Of a stretch of 64,000 bases of DNA, positions 1-11,835 are shown in pieces. The translations under genes and the position numbers were made by a program. Under the pieces are notes generated by a model. It did not search any database. It saw only the letters and a program-made list of their open reading frames with translations, and was not told where the DNA came from. Position 1 is the stretch's first letter; every line of letters starts with the position of its first letter. The DNA is from Cannabis sativa. Lineage: Eukaryota > Streptophyta > Magnoliopsida > Rosales > Cannabaceae. The stretch spans positions 18,166,001 through 18,230,000 of the forward strand of contig NC_083603.1 in assembly GCF_029168945.1 (NCBI RefSeq), in the 5' to 3' direction.

Positions 1-1617
1 TATATTTTAGGGTTAGAAGAATATTTGTTATTTAATGGTATATTCTGTTAAAGTTAAAAATTCAAAAATATTATTAAACCAATAATTCTGTTACATAGAC
101 CCATCTTATATAAAATAGATATTTATATATATATATATTTTTGCTGAATACTAATACTTACTTGACTGGTTGTTTCTTTTTATGTTACTGAAAATACAAT
201 ACTTGACTAGTTATTGTGTAATTTTTTCTTTTGCAAGAAATATGCCAAATATATATATCTTTATATATTAAAAGTGTCTATGTAACGTTATTTTTTGGTT
301 TAACATAATATACTTAAAAATAAAAAAATATTCTGTTAAATTTAACAATTAGGTTTGATCCCCGTTAACAAATAAACTCAATAATTAAACCAAAAAATTA
401 AACAATCTTTTAAATATTAATAATCTCTTTTTAAATTAAAAAAATCATCTTAGCCACATATCTCTCTAACAAACCTGAATATTAATATTTTTTTTTATTT
501 ATTTTTTAAAAAGGAAAAATCTTTATATATTAAAGTTAACCTCACGTTATCTAATGTTTTCTCTGGATAAGCATAGGAAGCAGAAATACCACTTCTATCT
601 TTGTGTGATTGCAGATATACCAATTCTGTCATTGACCCACTTTTTAGCTTTATAAATGGAGATGTTCATATAATATTAACACTTTACAGAATATTTATAG
701 ATATAAACTTACATTACAATGCTATGTTAAAAAAAGAACTAAATAGAATAATCTACTACTCCAATAAAAAATTTATTTACAATTTTATAATTACACTAAT
801 ATTATTTTTAATACATTATTAAATAATATTTCAAATATAAATATTTAATTTTTTCAAACAAAAAATTTGTAATCTTTAAAAATAAAATACATTCAAAATC
901 TTAAAAAGATCAAAATCTTAAATGAAACTAGCAATACGTGGCTCGGCACGTACATTCATAATGTGATTTCTAAAATTTGTAATTTTTTTATTTATTTTTT
1001 AAAAAAATCTTTATTTTTTTGATTCCGATGCATAATGTGATGTTATTCTTTTTAATTGCTTTATTAATTTCTTTTCTATTCTAATGTGAAGAAATTTTTG
1101 GCAATAGAGAGTCATCAAATTAGTCTAAGTGTTTGCACGCCATAATCTATATATCTATCTATAATATAGGTCATTACTCTTTTTTTTAACCTATTAATTA
1201 TACAGGTATAATTATTAATTTTAATTGATGATAAAATTTAATTTTTTAATTTTTCTATCATATAAGGATAACTATTTTTTTTATTGTAATTATTTTTTTC
1301 ACTATGATGTTTGTAGATATTTTTTTTTTGACTAAATAATTATTAAATATTAAATTGATTAATTAAAAATATCTGAATCATATACCATTTAAATTTAAAT
1401 TTGATTAGATTTAATTCTGTATCTACTTTCTCATTATTTGTAATTGTTCTAAATCTGATCGTGTAAACTCATATATTAAACACAATACTCCACCTTGAAA
1501 CCGTTCTCTGTTTTTTTTTCTTTCTTATTGGTTGGTGTTAATTCGTCCCGATGATTCAAGTGTCATGGTTTAGCAGAAATACCATTTCTATCTTTGTGTG
1601 ATTGCAGATATGCCACT
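1..1617. other. AT-rich spacer with Helitron-like repeat ends
   Basis: No gene is seen here. Open frames are short and made of AT-rich filler. Two very similar strings starting TCTTTATATATTAAA lie at 258 and 520, each preceded by A. They resemble the TC-starting 5' ends of plant Helitrons. A long poly-T and TA-rich stretch follows 957. The right edge (1572-1617) is the left part of a repeat copy that was cut in two by copia-type element 1. Confidence 0.6.
520..957 (+). mobile_element. Short Helitron-like repeat, copy 1 (3' end decayed)
   Basis: The stretch 579-957 is nearly identical to 1572-1617 joined to 11836-12173. It starts near a TC-type 5' end at 520 and ends with a small hairpin (TACGTG 935-940, loop GCTCGG, CACGTA 947-952). 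The sequence after the hairpin reads TTCATAATG, so the CTAG end present in the second copy is missing. No protein is encoded, so it would be a non-autonomous copy. The 3' hairpin layout is characteristic of Helitrons; the 5' end assignment is inference. Confidence 0.5.
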
Positions 1618-3495
1618 TGTTGGGTTTTATGCCCTAAATAAAACTCATTTCAATATAATCAGATTTACTTATTAATATAGATCAGAAACAACATTTAATG
1701 TTGCATGGTTCACATGATTTATTTCATGATTATATGTACATAATGTATAAATTCATCTGAAACCCTTTTCACATACTTGATCCTGTTTATTGTGCCGTCA
1801 ACACATTGGAAAGTAAACATGACTATGTGAATAAAGTTTCTTAGATTTATCAGACATAGGGTTTTACTGATATGATAATCTACAACAGAGTTTACTTGCA
1901 TTTGGAGAAGTGCTATGTTCTTTCCAGAGCATTGGTTAAAGTAAAGCTCAGGTTGGATGCATGGAGTATGCATCGGAAGGGACCGATATTGAACTTTGAC
2001 TTAGATTTAATTAAACTTACCGTAAAATCTATTCAAGTCAATATCGCCTAGTTGATCCTAGATCAAATGATCTTAATCCTGTTATGATTAGGCTCAATCT
2101 TGAAAGGCTATTCGTGCTCCTTGAATTGTTAGTTAAGCCTACCTTTTGGTCAGGGTGATACGTACTTTTTGGGAACACGGTAGTGCAATTGAGTGGGAGC
2201 GCTATCATAAACATGGAATCTAGCTTCTATCTGGCGAATAGTAAGCAAAGGATGATCTCCTTCGAGCTTGACTAAACGAACATAAATGGTGGAGTACTCA
2301 TTTCACATAAGCTGAAATATCATTTATACGGGGTCAAGTGTTTTAAGGAATAAATACATTGTAGGGTGTAACGGTAATTTAATCCCTTTACAGTGTAGAT
2401 CATTCATATAGAGGATCATTGATCACATTAGGATTATAACAATGGATAACTAATGATGTGTCTATATGGTGGAACATATAGGGCATTCTATATACTGAGA
2501 GTGCAATTCTAAGTTCTATGCGTGGATTCAACGAAGAATTAATAAGTTAGTGAATTTTAGTGCTAAATTCTTGATCTACTTATTGGAAGCTCGGTTATAT
2601 AGACCCATGGTCCCCCCACTAGTTGAGATAATATTGCTTGTAAGACTCATGTAATTGGTTTTGATTAATCAATTATAATTCTCAAATTAGACTATGTCTA
2701 TTTGTGAATTTTTCACTAAGTAAGGGCGAAATTGTAAAGAAAGAGTTTATAGGGGCATATTTGTTAATTATGATACTTTGTATGGTTCAATTAATAAATA
2801 TGATAAATGACAATATTATTTAATAATTATTTATAGTTATTAAATAGTTAGAATTGGCATTTAAATGTTTGAATTAGGAAATTGGCATTTTTGAGAAAAT
2901 CAGATACAAAAGGTGTTAAAATTGCAAAATTGCAAAAAGCAAGGCCCAATCCATTAGTGTATGGCCGGCCACCTATTGTAGTATTTTAAGTTGATTTTTT
3001 CATTATTTTAATGCCATATAATTCAAATCTAACCCTAGTAGAATGCTATAAATAGATAGTGAAGGCTTCAGGAAAAACACTTCTTCTGATTCAGAAAAAC
3101 TGAGCCTCTCTCTCTCCCTATCTTTAGCTACCACTTCTTCTTTCTCTTCCTTTGAATTTCGAACTACCTTAGTGTATGAGTAGTGCCCACACACATCAAG
3201 TGATACCTCAATCATAGTGAGGAAGATCGTGAAGAAAGATCATCAGCAAAGGAGTTTCAGCATCAAAGATTCAGAGAAAGAGATCCAGGTTCAGATATTG
3301 ATAATGCTCTGCTACAGAAAGGAATCAAGGGCTAGATATGTGAACGGAAGGAATCATTATTATTCCGCTGCACCCAATGTAAGGTTTCTTGAACTTTATA
3401 TGTGTTTATTTCATCGTTTTAGAAAGTTCATATTTAGGGTGTTAATAAACATACTTGTGAGTAGATCTAAGATCTTGGTAAAATAATTTCCAACA
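1618..3495 (+). repeat. 5' LTR of copia-type element 1
   Basis: The 1878-bp LTR begins TGTTGGG and ends CCAACA. It contains a TATAAATA box at 3047-3054 that the 3' copy lacks. Small frames inside it recur in the other LTR copies and are not genes. Confidence 0.92.
3047..3054 (+). promoter_or_regulatory. TATA box of the element 1 5' LTR
   Basis: TATAAATA lies in the LTR upstream of a CT-rich stretch (3103-3140) likely to lie near the transcript start. A 14-bp gap in the 3' LTR at 11399/11400 removes exactly this box. Confidence 0.55.
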
Positions 3496-3497
3496 AC

Positions 3498-3513
3498 TGG
3501 TATCAGAGCATGG
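3498..3513 (+). promoter_or_regulatory. Primer-binding site of element 1
   Basis: TGGTATCAGAGCATGG starts two bases after the LTR. It is the usual complement of the initiator methionine tRNA 3' end used by plant copia elements. Confidence 0.85.
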
Positions 3514-6500
3514 TAATTGATTTACTTGCAAGAAATTTGGACTTTAAAACGATTGTTTGTATGTTCTTTGGATGGTATCATGTTGTATTGAGTGTTATTT
3601 GATGATTGATTGATGTTTGTGAAATTTTCGTGAAAAATGATTGCGATTTTATCTCTGGAATTATTTTTATTGGATAGTATGGAAAAAATTAAGCAAGTTA
3701 GCCTTTTACAGAACTTAATTTGGATTTTATTTGAATTAGTTATGATTTTTTGAAGATTTGAAAAAATCGGGGCTGTGCTGATTTTTTCCTGCGATCGCAA
3801 ATCTGTCCGTACAGTTTCGAATTTCTTTTGTTTTTCTTCGATTTTTCATGCTTTTTCATAGAATTAACTTCCAATTTTTTGTATAGTTTTGTATTTATAC
3901 TATTACTATTCCTAATTCAATTCTAATTATCATTTTGAATTAATTTAATATTTTTTAAATTTAATTCAAGATATTAGTGTAATTTGAATTTGAATAGAAT
4001 TAGTATCTATCTTCTTGCTTAAAAATCTATCTTATTTTTAAATTTGATTATATCTTATTTATTTTTAAATTTAAGGTCAAATTTTATAAGATATTTATAA
4101 AATCTTTTAAGATATTTTTTAAGATATCTTATCTTTTAAGATATTTTTAATTATATCTTATCTTTTAAGATATTTTTTTTTTTTAAAATTAAATCTTTTT
4201 AGATATTTTGACCATTATTTAAATTTAAAATAAGATATTTATAATCATGTAATTTTAAATAGATGTAAGATATTTTGCTAACTTTTAAATTTTGTTATTT
4301 TATTTATTTAAATTAAATTTAAAATCTGAAAAGATATTTCATTTATCTTTTCTAATTTTTATTTAATTTTTATTTTTAAAATAACATTTAATTTTTAAAA
4401 GTAGTTAGCAAATTTTGAAATGATATTTAGGTTGGTTGAAACCTATTTTTTCGAAAAAAAAATAGGTTTAATTTTTAATATATTTTTTTTAAAATTTCGA
4501 AATTTAAATTTTATTTCCGAAATTAAAATTTTTTTTAAATTTTATTTTATTTTTCGAATATTAAAATATTTTTTAATTATTTATTTTTCGAAATTATTTA
4601 TTTAAAATTAAATAAATCCTACTTCCAACTATCCAGCTAACCTTGTTGCAGGAGTATGTGGTTTTAGCTTGTATGTAAGTTTTTAAAACCTATTATTACT
4701 TGATTGCAAATAGCCATGGTTACCTTTTGCCAGATCTAATGATCTGATGGCTCCCTTGGTCAAGATAGTAATTTGTAACAGGTATATTTACAATCTTCTT
4801 TCATCTGTGTATGACCTAGCAACATGATAGGACCCATCCAAAGTGTGCCTGTGTGAGCCTATGTGTTTAATTTAATTATAGATACATATAGGTTAATGTT
4901 GCTAAAATAAATTATCATAGTTATTGATAGAATTTATTTAGGCCCATTTAGTTTTTGGGCCTATTCAATTAATAACAGTTGTTCTTATTAAGGTTAAATT
5001 CCTCTGTTTTGGGCCTTAAGTGAGAGTTGGGAGCCATAGAAGTGCGTACGACATACTGAACCCAGCACCCCTCACACAAACCACCCCAATTGTGAAGGCC
5101 CATTTGCCTGATTTGAATGACTGTACTAGGTTAATTACACTAGTTTAACCTAATAAAATTGATTAGCAACATAATTAATTTCATTTATTTTGAAATTAAT
5201 TTAAGAAAAATATAGTTTAAAGAATTTTTTATTCTAAGCTAAACTATATGTATTTTCTTGTATTTAATTAAATATAGAATTATAACCATCTAGATTCTTT
5301 CTGGAGCTTAATTTAAATTTTTCATTAAATATTCCTATTTAAGTTGATATTTAGTTATCTACAACTAACCAACTTAAATCTGAATATCTTTTGAATTTCA
5401 AATTTCAAAATTAAGTTGAGGAATTTTAGGCATTGGTTATTAAGATTCTTTAGATATTTTTAAGTTAATATCTTTTCAAATATTAACTTAAAATGGAATA
5501 TTTTCAAATTAAGTGGTTATAACTTAATTTTTGATATTTAATTAAATTTAAATTTGAAAAATATTTAAGTTCTAGATTTTTTCTAATACAACTTAAATTA
5601 GATATTTTTTCAAATTTTGTGGAAAAGATACTTAGTTAAATAAGATATTTTCTAGATAGTTATTTCTAGACTACTTATTATTTCTAATATTAAATGGGAA
5701 AATATTATACATTGTGAAATTAATTATTTTAAATAATTAATTTTGGTACAATTTATTTTTTCCTAGTATTAAACTAGAGATTAATAATTAAGCCTTCTCT
5801 ACACTTAATTATTTATTTCTTGAATTTAATACATTTAATTAATTTGAAAATTAAATATCTAAGTTGATTTTTATCATCATACTTAAATATTTCTTTTTCA
5901 TGACATTTAATTAAATAGAAAAATTATTTTTAGTTGAAATTCATTTTTTTTTTCAACTAAATTTAAATAATTTTCAAAATATATTTTTTCTTTATTTTAT
6001 TAATCAATTTTCGAAATTGCATTTCTTAAATGCTAGAATTTCGAATTTTATCTTGAAAAATAGATTAAGTTGTAAATTAATTATTTATTTTAATTAATTC
6101 TTGGATCAACTTAAATCAATGATTTTTTTCATTTATTGATTAATTTAAAATAAATTGAATTAAAGTATATTATTAGAAATTGAATTAATTAGTCAAAGAA
6201 AAATCTAGATAGATGATATTTTTGCTTGAAGTATTTTTCTAGTGTATTTAATTAAATAGAAAATTAATATTTAAGTTGATTTTCATCATCATACTTAAAT
6301 ATTTGAAATTTTTCTTATATATTTAATTAAATAGGAAAATTATATTTTTTGTTGTAAATTAATTTCATTAATTAATTTTGGGCCAACATTAAATTAGAAT
6401 AATTTTTCCAGGATTAATTTTTTTTTTTTTATTTTAACATGCATTTTCGAAAATTGTATTCTTAAATACTTTAATTTTTCGAAATGCAATATATATTTAT

Positions 6501-7570
6501 AGAAAATTAAATTTGAGTTGTAAATTAATTTAAATTAATTTTGTAACAACTTAAATTGAATATTTTTCCAAATATTTATTGGAAATTATTACTAAGATGG
6601 AAATAATTCATGTTATTTTTATATCCATCTAAGTAAAATTTATAAATATTAAATTAAAATTTATATTTGGAATTTTTCATTCTAAATTAGAAATTTTAAT
6701 TAATTAAATATATATATATTTAAAATAAATAAATTAAATAAAGAGAATCAAAGAAAATACAACTCACTTTAAATAATGAGCTTGATTATTATTAAGATAT
6801 TCGATCTCCATTGTGGGTTTTACACCGCGTTTGTTTTAGTGAGTAATCCTCCCTAATGGAGGAACGTTCATTAGCAATTTCGCACCGTTTAACCTCGCAT
6901 GATAAGTAGTTTGTAAGTGTTTTGTATGGTATAGATCACCCTAATGGTGGCGACCATACTTGACTTGCAAATTATGAAACAATGGTGGAAGCTCATAAGA
7001 TAGATTGCCTTGACTCTCGCCTAAACGGGACAACGCTGAATTCCAATCTTGATCGAATAAAAGGTTGCTAGAATGTTTAACATTTTAGATGAGCTGACAA
7101 CTCTATTCAATGGATGATACTTTGACTCTCGCCTAAACGACATCGTATCGGTTGTTGAAAAACCTTGGAAATTATTTAGGATTGTATGTTTTAGTATTTT
7201 CACTTATCATTCCTACTTGCTATATGCTTATAATTTCTGAATTGTGTATGAATTTATATTGAACCATGTTATTTTCTGTTATTAAGTTGTAGTTTAATTT
7301 CGAATCTTCATTGTTGGTCTAACATGTTTGTTTTTCTAATGAGATAAATCCCTAATGGATTTTCACCATTAGACATACATAATAGTGTAAGATCTCGAAA
7401 GATAAATATTGTATATGCAACATCTAGCTGTTCATCAATTGATGACACCTTAGACTAGTATTTTTACAATATGAAACAAGAAGATTACATAAATAAGATT
7501 ACTTTGTCTCTCGCTAATCGAAGCATCGTTGGATTCTTATTTATAAACGAAATTATCCTAATTCCTCTTA
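3514..7570 (+). ncRNA. Long AT-rich structured leader of element 1
   Basis: No coding frame is seen. The first part is very AT-rich and repetitive (GATATTTT-type units near 4085-4175). Three conserved structured blocks follow. One is helix TAGGCCCA/TGGGCCTA (4939-4946/4956-4963). The second is GGGCCTT/AAGGCCC (5011-5017/5095-5101), enclosing GTGAG/CTCAC. The third is a module with hairpins around CTAAT loops (6848-6862, 6937-6949) and TCTCG/CGGGA (7015-7030). A second, diverged copy of that module sits at 7340-7540. All recur in the leader of element 2, and the first-module blocks recur in element 3. A packaging or dimerisation role is inference. Confidence 0.5.
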
Positions 7571-8039
7571 GCTTATTCATTTCGAATTAGCTCCATAATA
7601 TATCATTGGATGAATGGTCTATAAATCATTTCATGTCATTATATTTTCTCTTAAGAAATTAAATGACGCTTATGATTATAATCCCGAAATTCTATTCCTA
7701 ATTGATATAAATCCTCAATTTTAGAAATCTCCTACTTGTATGGGCAAATCTGACTTAGAGTTTGTATTAGTAGTGGTGGTCCAAGATAGAATTACTCATA
7801 ATATTTGGTATAAATTTAAGTCTTTGACTTTAATTTTAGAATCCAAACAGAAATTTTATTATATTTCTAATTCCAGAATACAATACAGTTACACTTTCTC
7901 AAGTGTTTAATATCCATCTTATATTAATGGATTAAAACCGTATGGAATATGAGTTAGGTATTCTGTGACCAGGATCCACTTGCAGTATTCTAAGAACTCT
8001 TTGATGTAACTAAACTTAAGTCATCAAAAGACACTACCA

Positions 8040-9969
8040 CATTTTTTTAATCTATGGCATTTGTATCTTGTTCATAATGGATTTGACAAGATCAATCTCT
8101 GCAAAGAGTTAATATGCCTATATCCACTGAAAGTAGTTCATCTCATTCGCAGATGGATGTACATTCAGGGGTGGATATGAGTTTTTCGTTGTATTCTTCT
8201 AACGATAACTCTAGATTATACCTTTTAGCAAAGAAATTTGAAATGTTTGAAAAATTTCATTAATTTCTAGCAATGGTTAAAACCATTAAGGTAAGTGGTT
8301 AAAGATCTTGCGAACTGATAGGGGTGGAGAAATAGTTAGTAGATATGCAGTTCAAAGATCATTAAATTGATTTTTGAATTATATCCAAACTTACCTCCCC
8401 AGAAATTTCGAGTTGCATATTGATGATTAGTTACTAGTCGTTGCCTAATTCCTTCTATGGTAATACAATTTCAGAATGATGTAATGGTTGTATACTTAAT
8501 GTAAATCATTACTAGATTCATGGATGACCTAATCAAAATCTTAAGAAAAGCTAGAACTGTTAACTATGGTTTGTTAGCTATTCTAAGTGATTAGGGGTGG
8601 ACCATCCCATTGTCAATAGATAAGAAAGTGTTTGTTCAAACAAATACTACTTTTCTAAGAAAATGATTAAGTCTGAAAAACAAGTAGCAAATAAAGGAGA
8701 TATTTAATTCTTGATTCCAAAAGTGTTCTATCATCTTATATAACATATGATTATCCCACTGCCTCTATTGTCTTGTCACAACCAAAGAGGTTAATACCAT
8801 TTAGTTTTCTTCGACATAATTCACGGTACCTTGTCGTAGTGGGAGAGTTTCTAGGAACTCACCTTCTTATGACTTGGGAGATACTAGTGATTAAAAATCC
8901 ATTGTGAGTTTAAACAAGTAATGGATTGTCAAGATAAGAAACTAAGAAGAAAGCCAATAGAACTATGGTTTAATCCATTCACATGGAGTAACCTAAAGTT
9001 TTCTATTACAAGGACATAAAAGGAAATTTTCGTTTATAAGTCCATTCAATGGACTTAACAAAACTTCCTGTTCCTAGTATTATAGGTTTGAGTTTATCTA
9101 AACCTATGGCTTGTGGTATACCTGGTAATTACTTACTCTAATGCAAGCAACTTACTTTAGTAAGATGCTGAAGCATTTTCTTTCTAATGGCAATCTATAG
9201 AAGCTTCACAACTTCTTAGGTATAGATTTTATTTATCTAAGGAAAAGTCTTAACTATTCCAGAAAAGATAAAGCCATGAAAGAATTTCTTACATCAACAG
9301 TGAGAGGTCTTAGATATGCTTTTGTATGCCTTAGACCGTACACTGCTGTTGAGTGGGAGTAATGAGTAGGTATCAGATTAATCCAGGAGAAGAACATTGG
9401 AAGACAATCAAGTAAATCCTAAGATAAAGAAGAGGAACTATATGTTAGTCTATAAGGGTGTGTTTAAAACTCTTAGACTACACCATATCGGATTTCGAAA
9501 TTTGCCTATGTGCTAGTAAATATTTTTGATAAGATGGTGATTACTCTGGGGGTGGAATAGTGATTTTGGAGAAGTGTAAAAACCTATCTGAAGTCTCTAG
9601 GTCTACCAGAGAGAGACTGAATGTTAAAGCTGCAGGAAAGGTACTTATTCAGTCTAAGGAAAGTTCTATACATTTTTGGCATCAATCCAAATTGCCTTAA
9701 ACTACTAGTGTTAATTTCCTGATTAACCAAATGTAGTTGCCAAAGATATAGAATCCAGTATCCCAAGAGAGTAGACATATAGAGAGGAATTTCACATTAT
9801 CAATGATTTTGTGATTAAGGAAGAGTAATGGTGGAGAAAAGGTTGTGGTTAATTCAACCTTTCAGATCCTATTACGAGGAGTTTACTACTACTACACTTG
9901 ATTTGTATATCAAGGTGTTGAGATTATTTGAAACACACTTTTTGTTTTATATTAGTGCAAGTGGGAGTT
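8040..9969 (+). pseudogene. Decayed copia pol (integrase to RNase H) in element 1
   Basis: Short pieces of copia Pol remain in the right order but in shifting frames with stops and deletions. Translation at 8302-8331 gives KILRTDRGGE, the integrase core signature. At about 8625-8665 a KVFV.TN-like piece matches the region after integrase, and about 8840-8875 gives SGRVSRNS-like residues. At 9362-9412 MSRYQINPGEEHWKTIK is the copia RNase H signature, directly followed by a stop. The reverse transcriptase catalytic block is not recognisable. The assignment to Ty1/copia rests on these pieces and on the primer site. Confidence 0.8.
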
Positions 9970-11835
9970 TGTTGGGTTTTATGCCCTAAATAAAACTCAT
10001 TTCAATATAATCAGATTTACTTATTAATATAGATCAGAAACAACATTTAATGTTGCATGGTTCACATGATTTATTTCATGATTATATGTACATAATGTAT
10101 AAATTCATCTGAAACCCTTTTCACATACTTGATCCTGTTTATTGTGCCGTCAACACATTGGAAAGTAAACATGACTATGTGAATAAAGTTTCCTAGATTT
10201 ATCAGACATAGGGTTTTACTGATATGATAATCTACAACAGAGTTTACTTGCATTTGGAGAAGTGCTATGTTCTTTCCAGAGCATTGGTTAAAGTAAAGCT
10301 CAGGTTGGATGCATGGAGTATGCATCGGAAGGGACCAATATTGAACTTTGACTTAGATTTAATTAAACTTACCGTAAAATCTATTCAAGTCAATATCGCC
10401 TAGTTGATCCTAGATCAAATGATCTTAATCCTGTTATGATTAGGCTCAATCTTGAAAGGCTATTCGTGCTCCTTGAATTGTTAGTTAAGCCTACCTTTTG
10501 GTCAAGGTGATACGTACTTTTTGGGAACACGGTAGTGCAATTGAGTGGGAGCGCTGTCATAAACATGGAATCTATAGCTTCTATCTGGCGAATAGTAAGC
10601 AAAGGATGATCTCCTTCGAGCTTGACCAAACGAACATAAATGGTGGAGTACTCATTTCACATAAGCTGAAATATCATTTATACGGGGTCAAGTGTTTTAA
10701 GGAATAAATACATTGTAGGGTGTAACGGTAATTTAATCCCTTTACAGTGTAGATCATTCATATAGAGGATCATTGATCACATTAGGATTATAACAATGGA
10801 TAACTAATGATGTGTCTATATGGTGGAACATATAGAGCATTCTATATACTGAGAGTGCAATTCTAAGTTCTATGCGTGGATTCAACGAAGAATTAATAAG
10901 TTAGTAAATTTTAGTGCTAAATTCTTGATCTACTTATTGGAAGCTCGGTTATATAGACCCATGGACCCCGCACTAGTTGAGATAATATTGCTTGTAAGAC
11001 TCATGTAATTGGTTTTGATTAATCAATTATAATTCTCAAATTAGACTATGTCTATTTGTGAATTTTTCACTAAGTAAGAGCGAAATTGTAAAGAAAGAGT
11101 TTATAGGGGCATATTTGTTAATTATGATACTTTGTATGGTTCAATTAATAAATATGATAAATGACAATATTATTTAATAGTTATTTATAGTTATTAAATA
11201 GTTAGAATTGGCATTTAAATGTTTGAATTAGGAAATTGGCATTTTTGAGAAAATCAGATACAAAAGGTGTTAAAATTGCAAAATTACAAAAAGCAAGGCC
11301 CAATCCATTAGTGTATGGCCGGCCACCTATTGTAGTATTTTAAGTTGATTTTTTCATTATTTTAATGCCATATAATTCAAATCTAACCCTAGTGGAATGT
11401 GAAGGCTTCAGGAAAAACACTTCTTCTGATTCAGAAAAACTGAGCCTCTCTCTCTCCCTATCTTTAGCTACCACTTCTTCTTTCTCTTCCTTTGAATTTC
11501 GAACTACCTTAGTGTATGAGTAGTGCCCACACACATCAAGTGATACCTCAATCATAGTGAGGAAGATCGTGAAGAAAGATCATCAGCAAAGGAGTTTCAG
11601 CATCAAAGATTCAGAGAAAGAGATCCAGGTTCAGATATTGATAATGCTCTGCTACAGAAAGGAATCAAGGGCTAGATATGTGAACGGAAGGAGTCATTAT
11701 TATTCCGCTGCACCCAATGTAAGGTTTCTTGAACTTTATATGTGTTTATTTCATCGTTTTAGAAAGTTCATATTTAGGGTGTTAATAAATATACTTGTGA
11801 GTAGATCTAAGATCTTGGTAAAATAATTTCCAACA
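9970..11835 (+). repeat. 3' LTR of copia-type element 1
   Basis: This 1866-bp LTR has the same ends as the 5' copy. Relative to the 5' LTR it lacks 14 bp containing the TATA box and has 2 extra bases near 10573. The polypurine tract AGTGGGAGTT lies just before it. Confidence 0.92.

Larger units (their letters stand above)
1618..11835 (+). mobile_element. Copia-type LTR element 1, non-autonomous (10.2 kb)
   Basis: A complete LTR element with LTRs starting TGTTGG and ending CCAACA. It is flanked by the 5-bp duplication CCACT (1613-1617 and 11836-11840). A primer site follows the left LTR, and a purine-rich GTGGGAG tract precedes the right LTR. No intact gag or pol exists. The last 2 kb hold decayed copia pol, and the first 3.5 kb are an AT-rich leader with conserved helices. 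The LTRs differ by about 15 substitutions and two indels over some 1.87 kb (by eye, under 1%), so the insertion is recent although the coding part is long dead. It must have moved with proteins supplied in trans. Confidence 0.92.

Noticed and set aside
1719..1973. 84-codon minus-strand frame repeated at 10071-10325
   Set aside because: It lies in the LTRs of element 1 and is duplicated because the LTR is. There is no motif and it is not open in the related LTRs of elements 2 and 3.
3217..3486. 89-codon plus-strand frame at the end of the LTR, repeated at 11557
   Set aside because: It is LTR sequence next to the primer site, with no protein motif, and is interrupted in the LTRs of elements 2 and 3.
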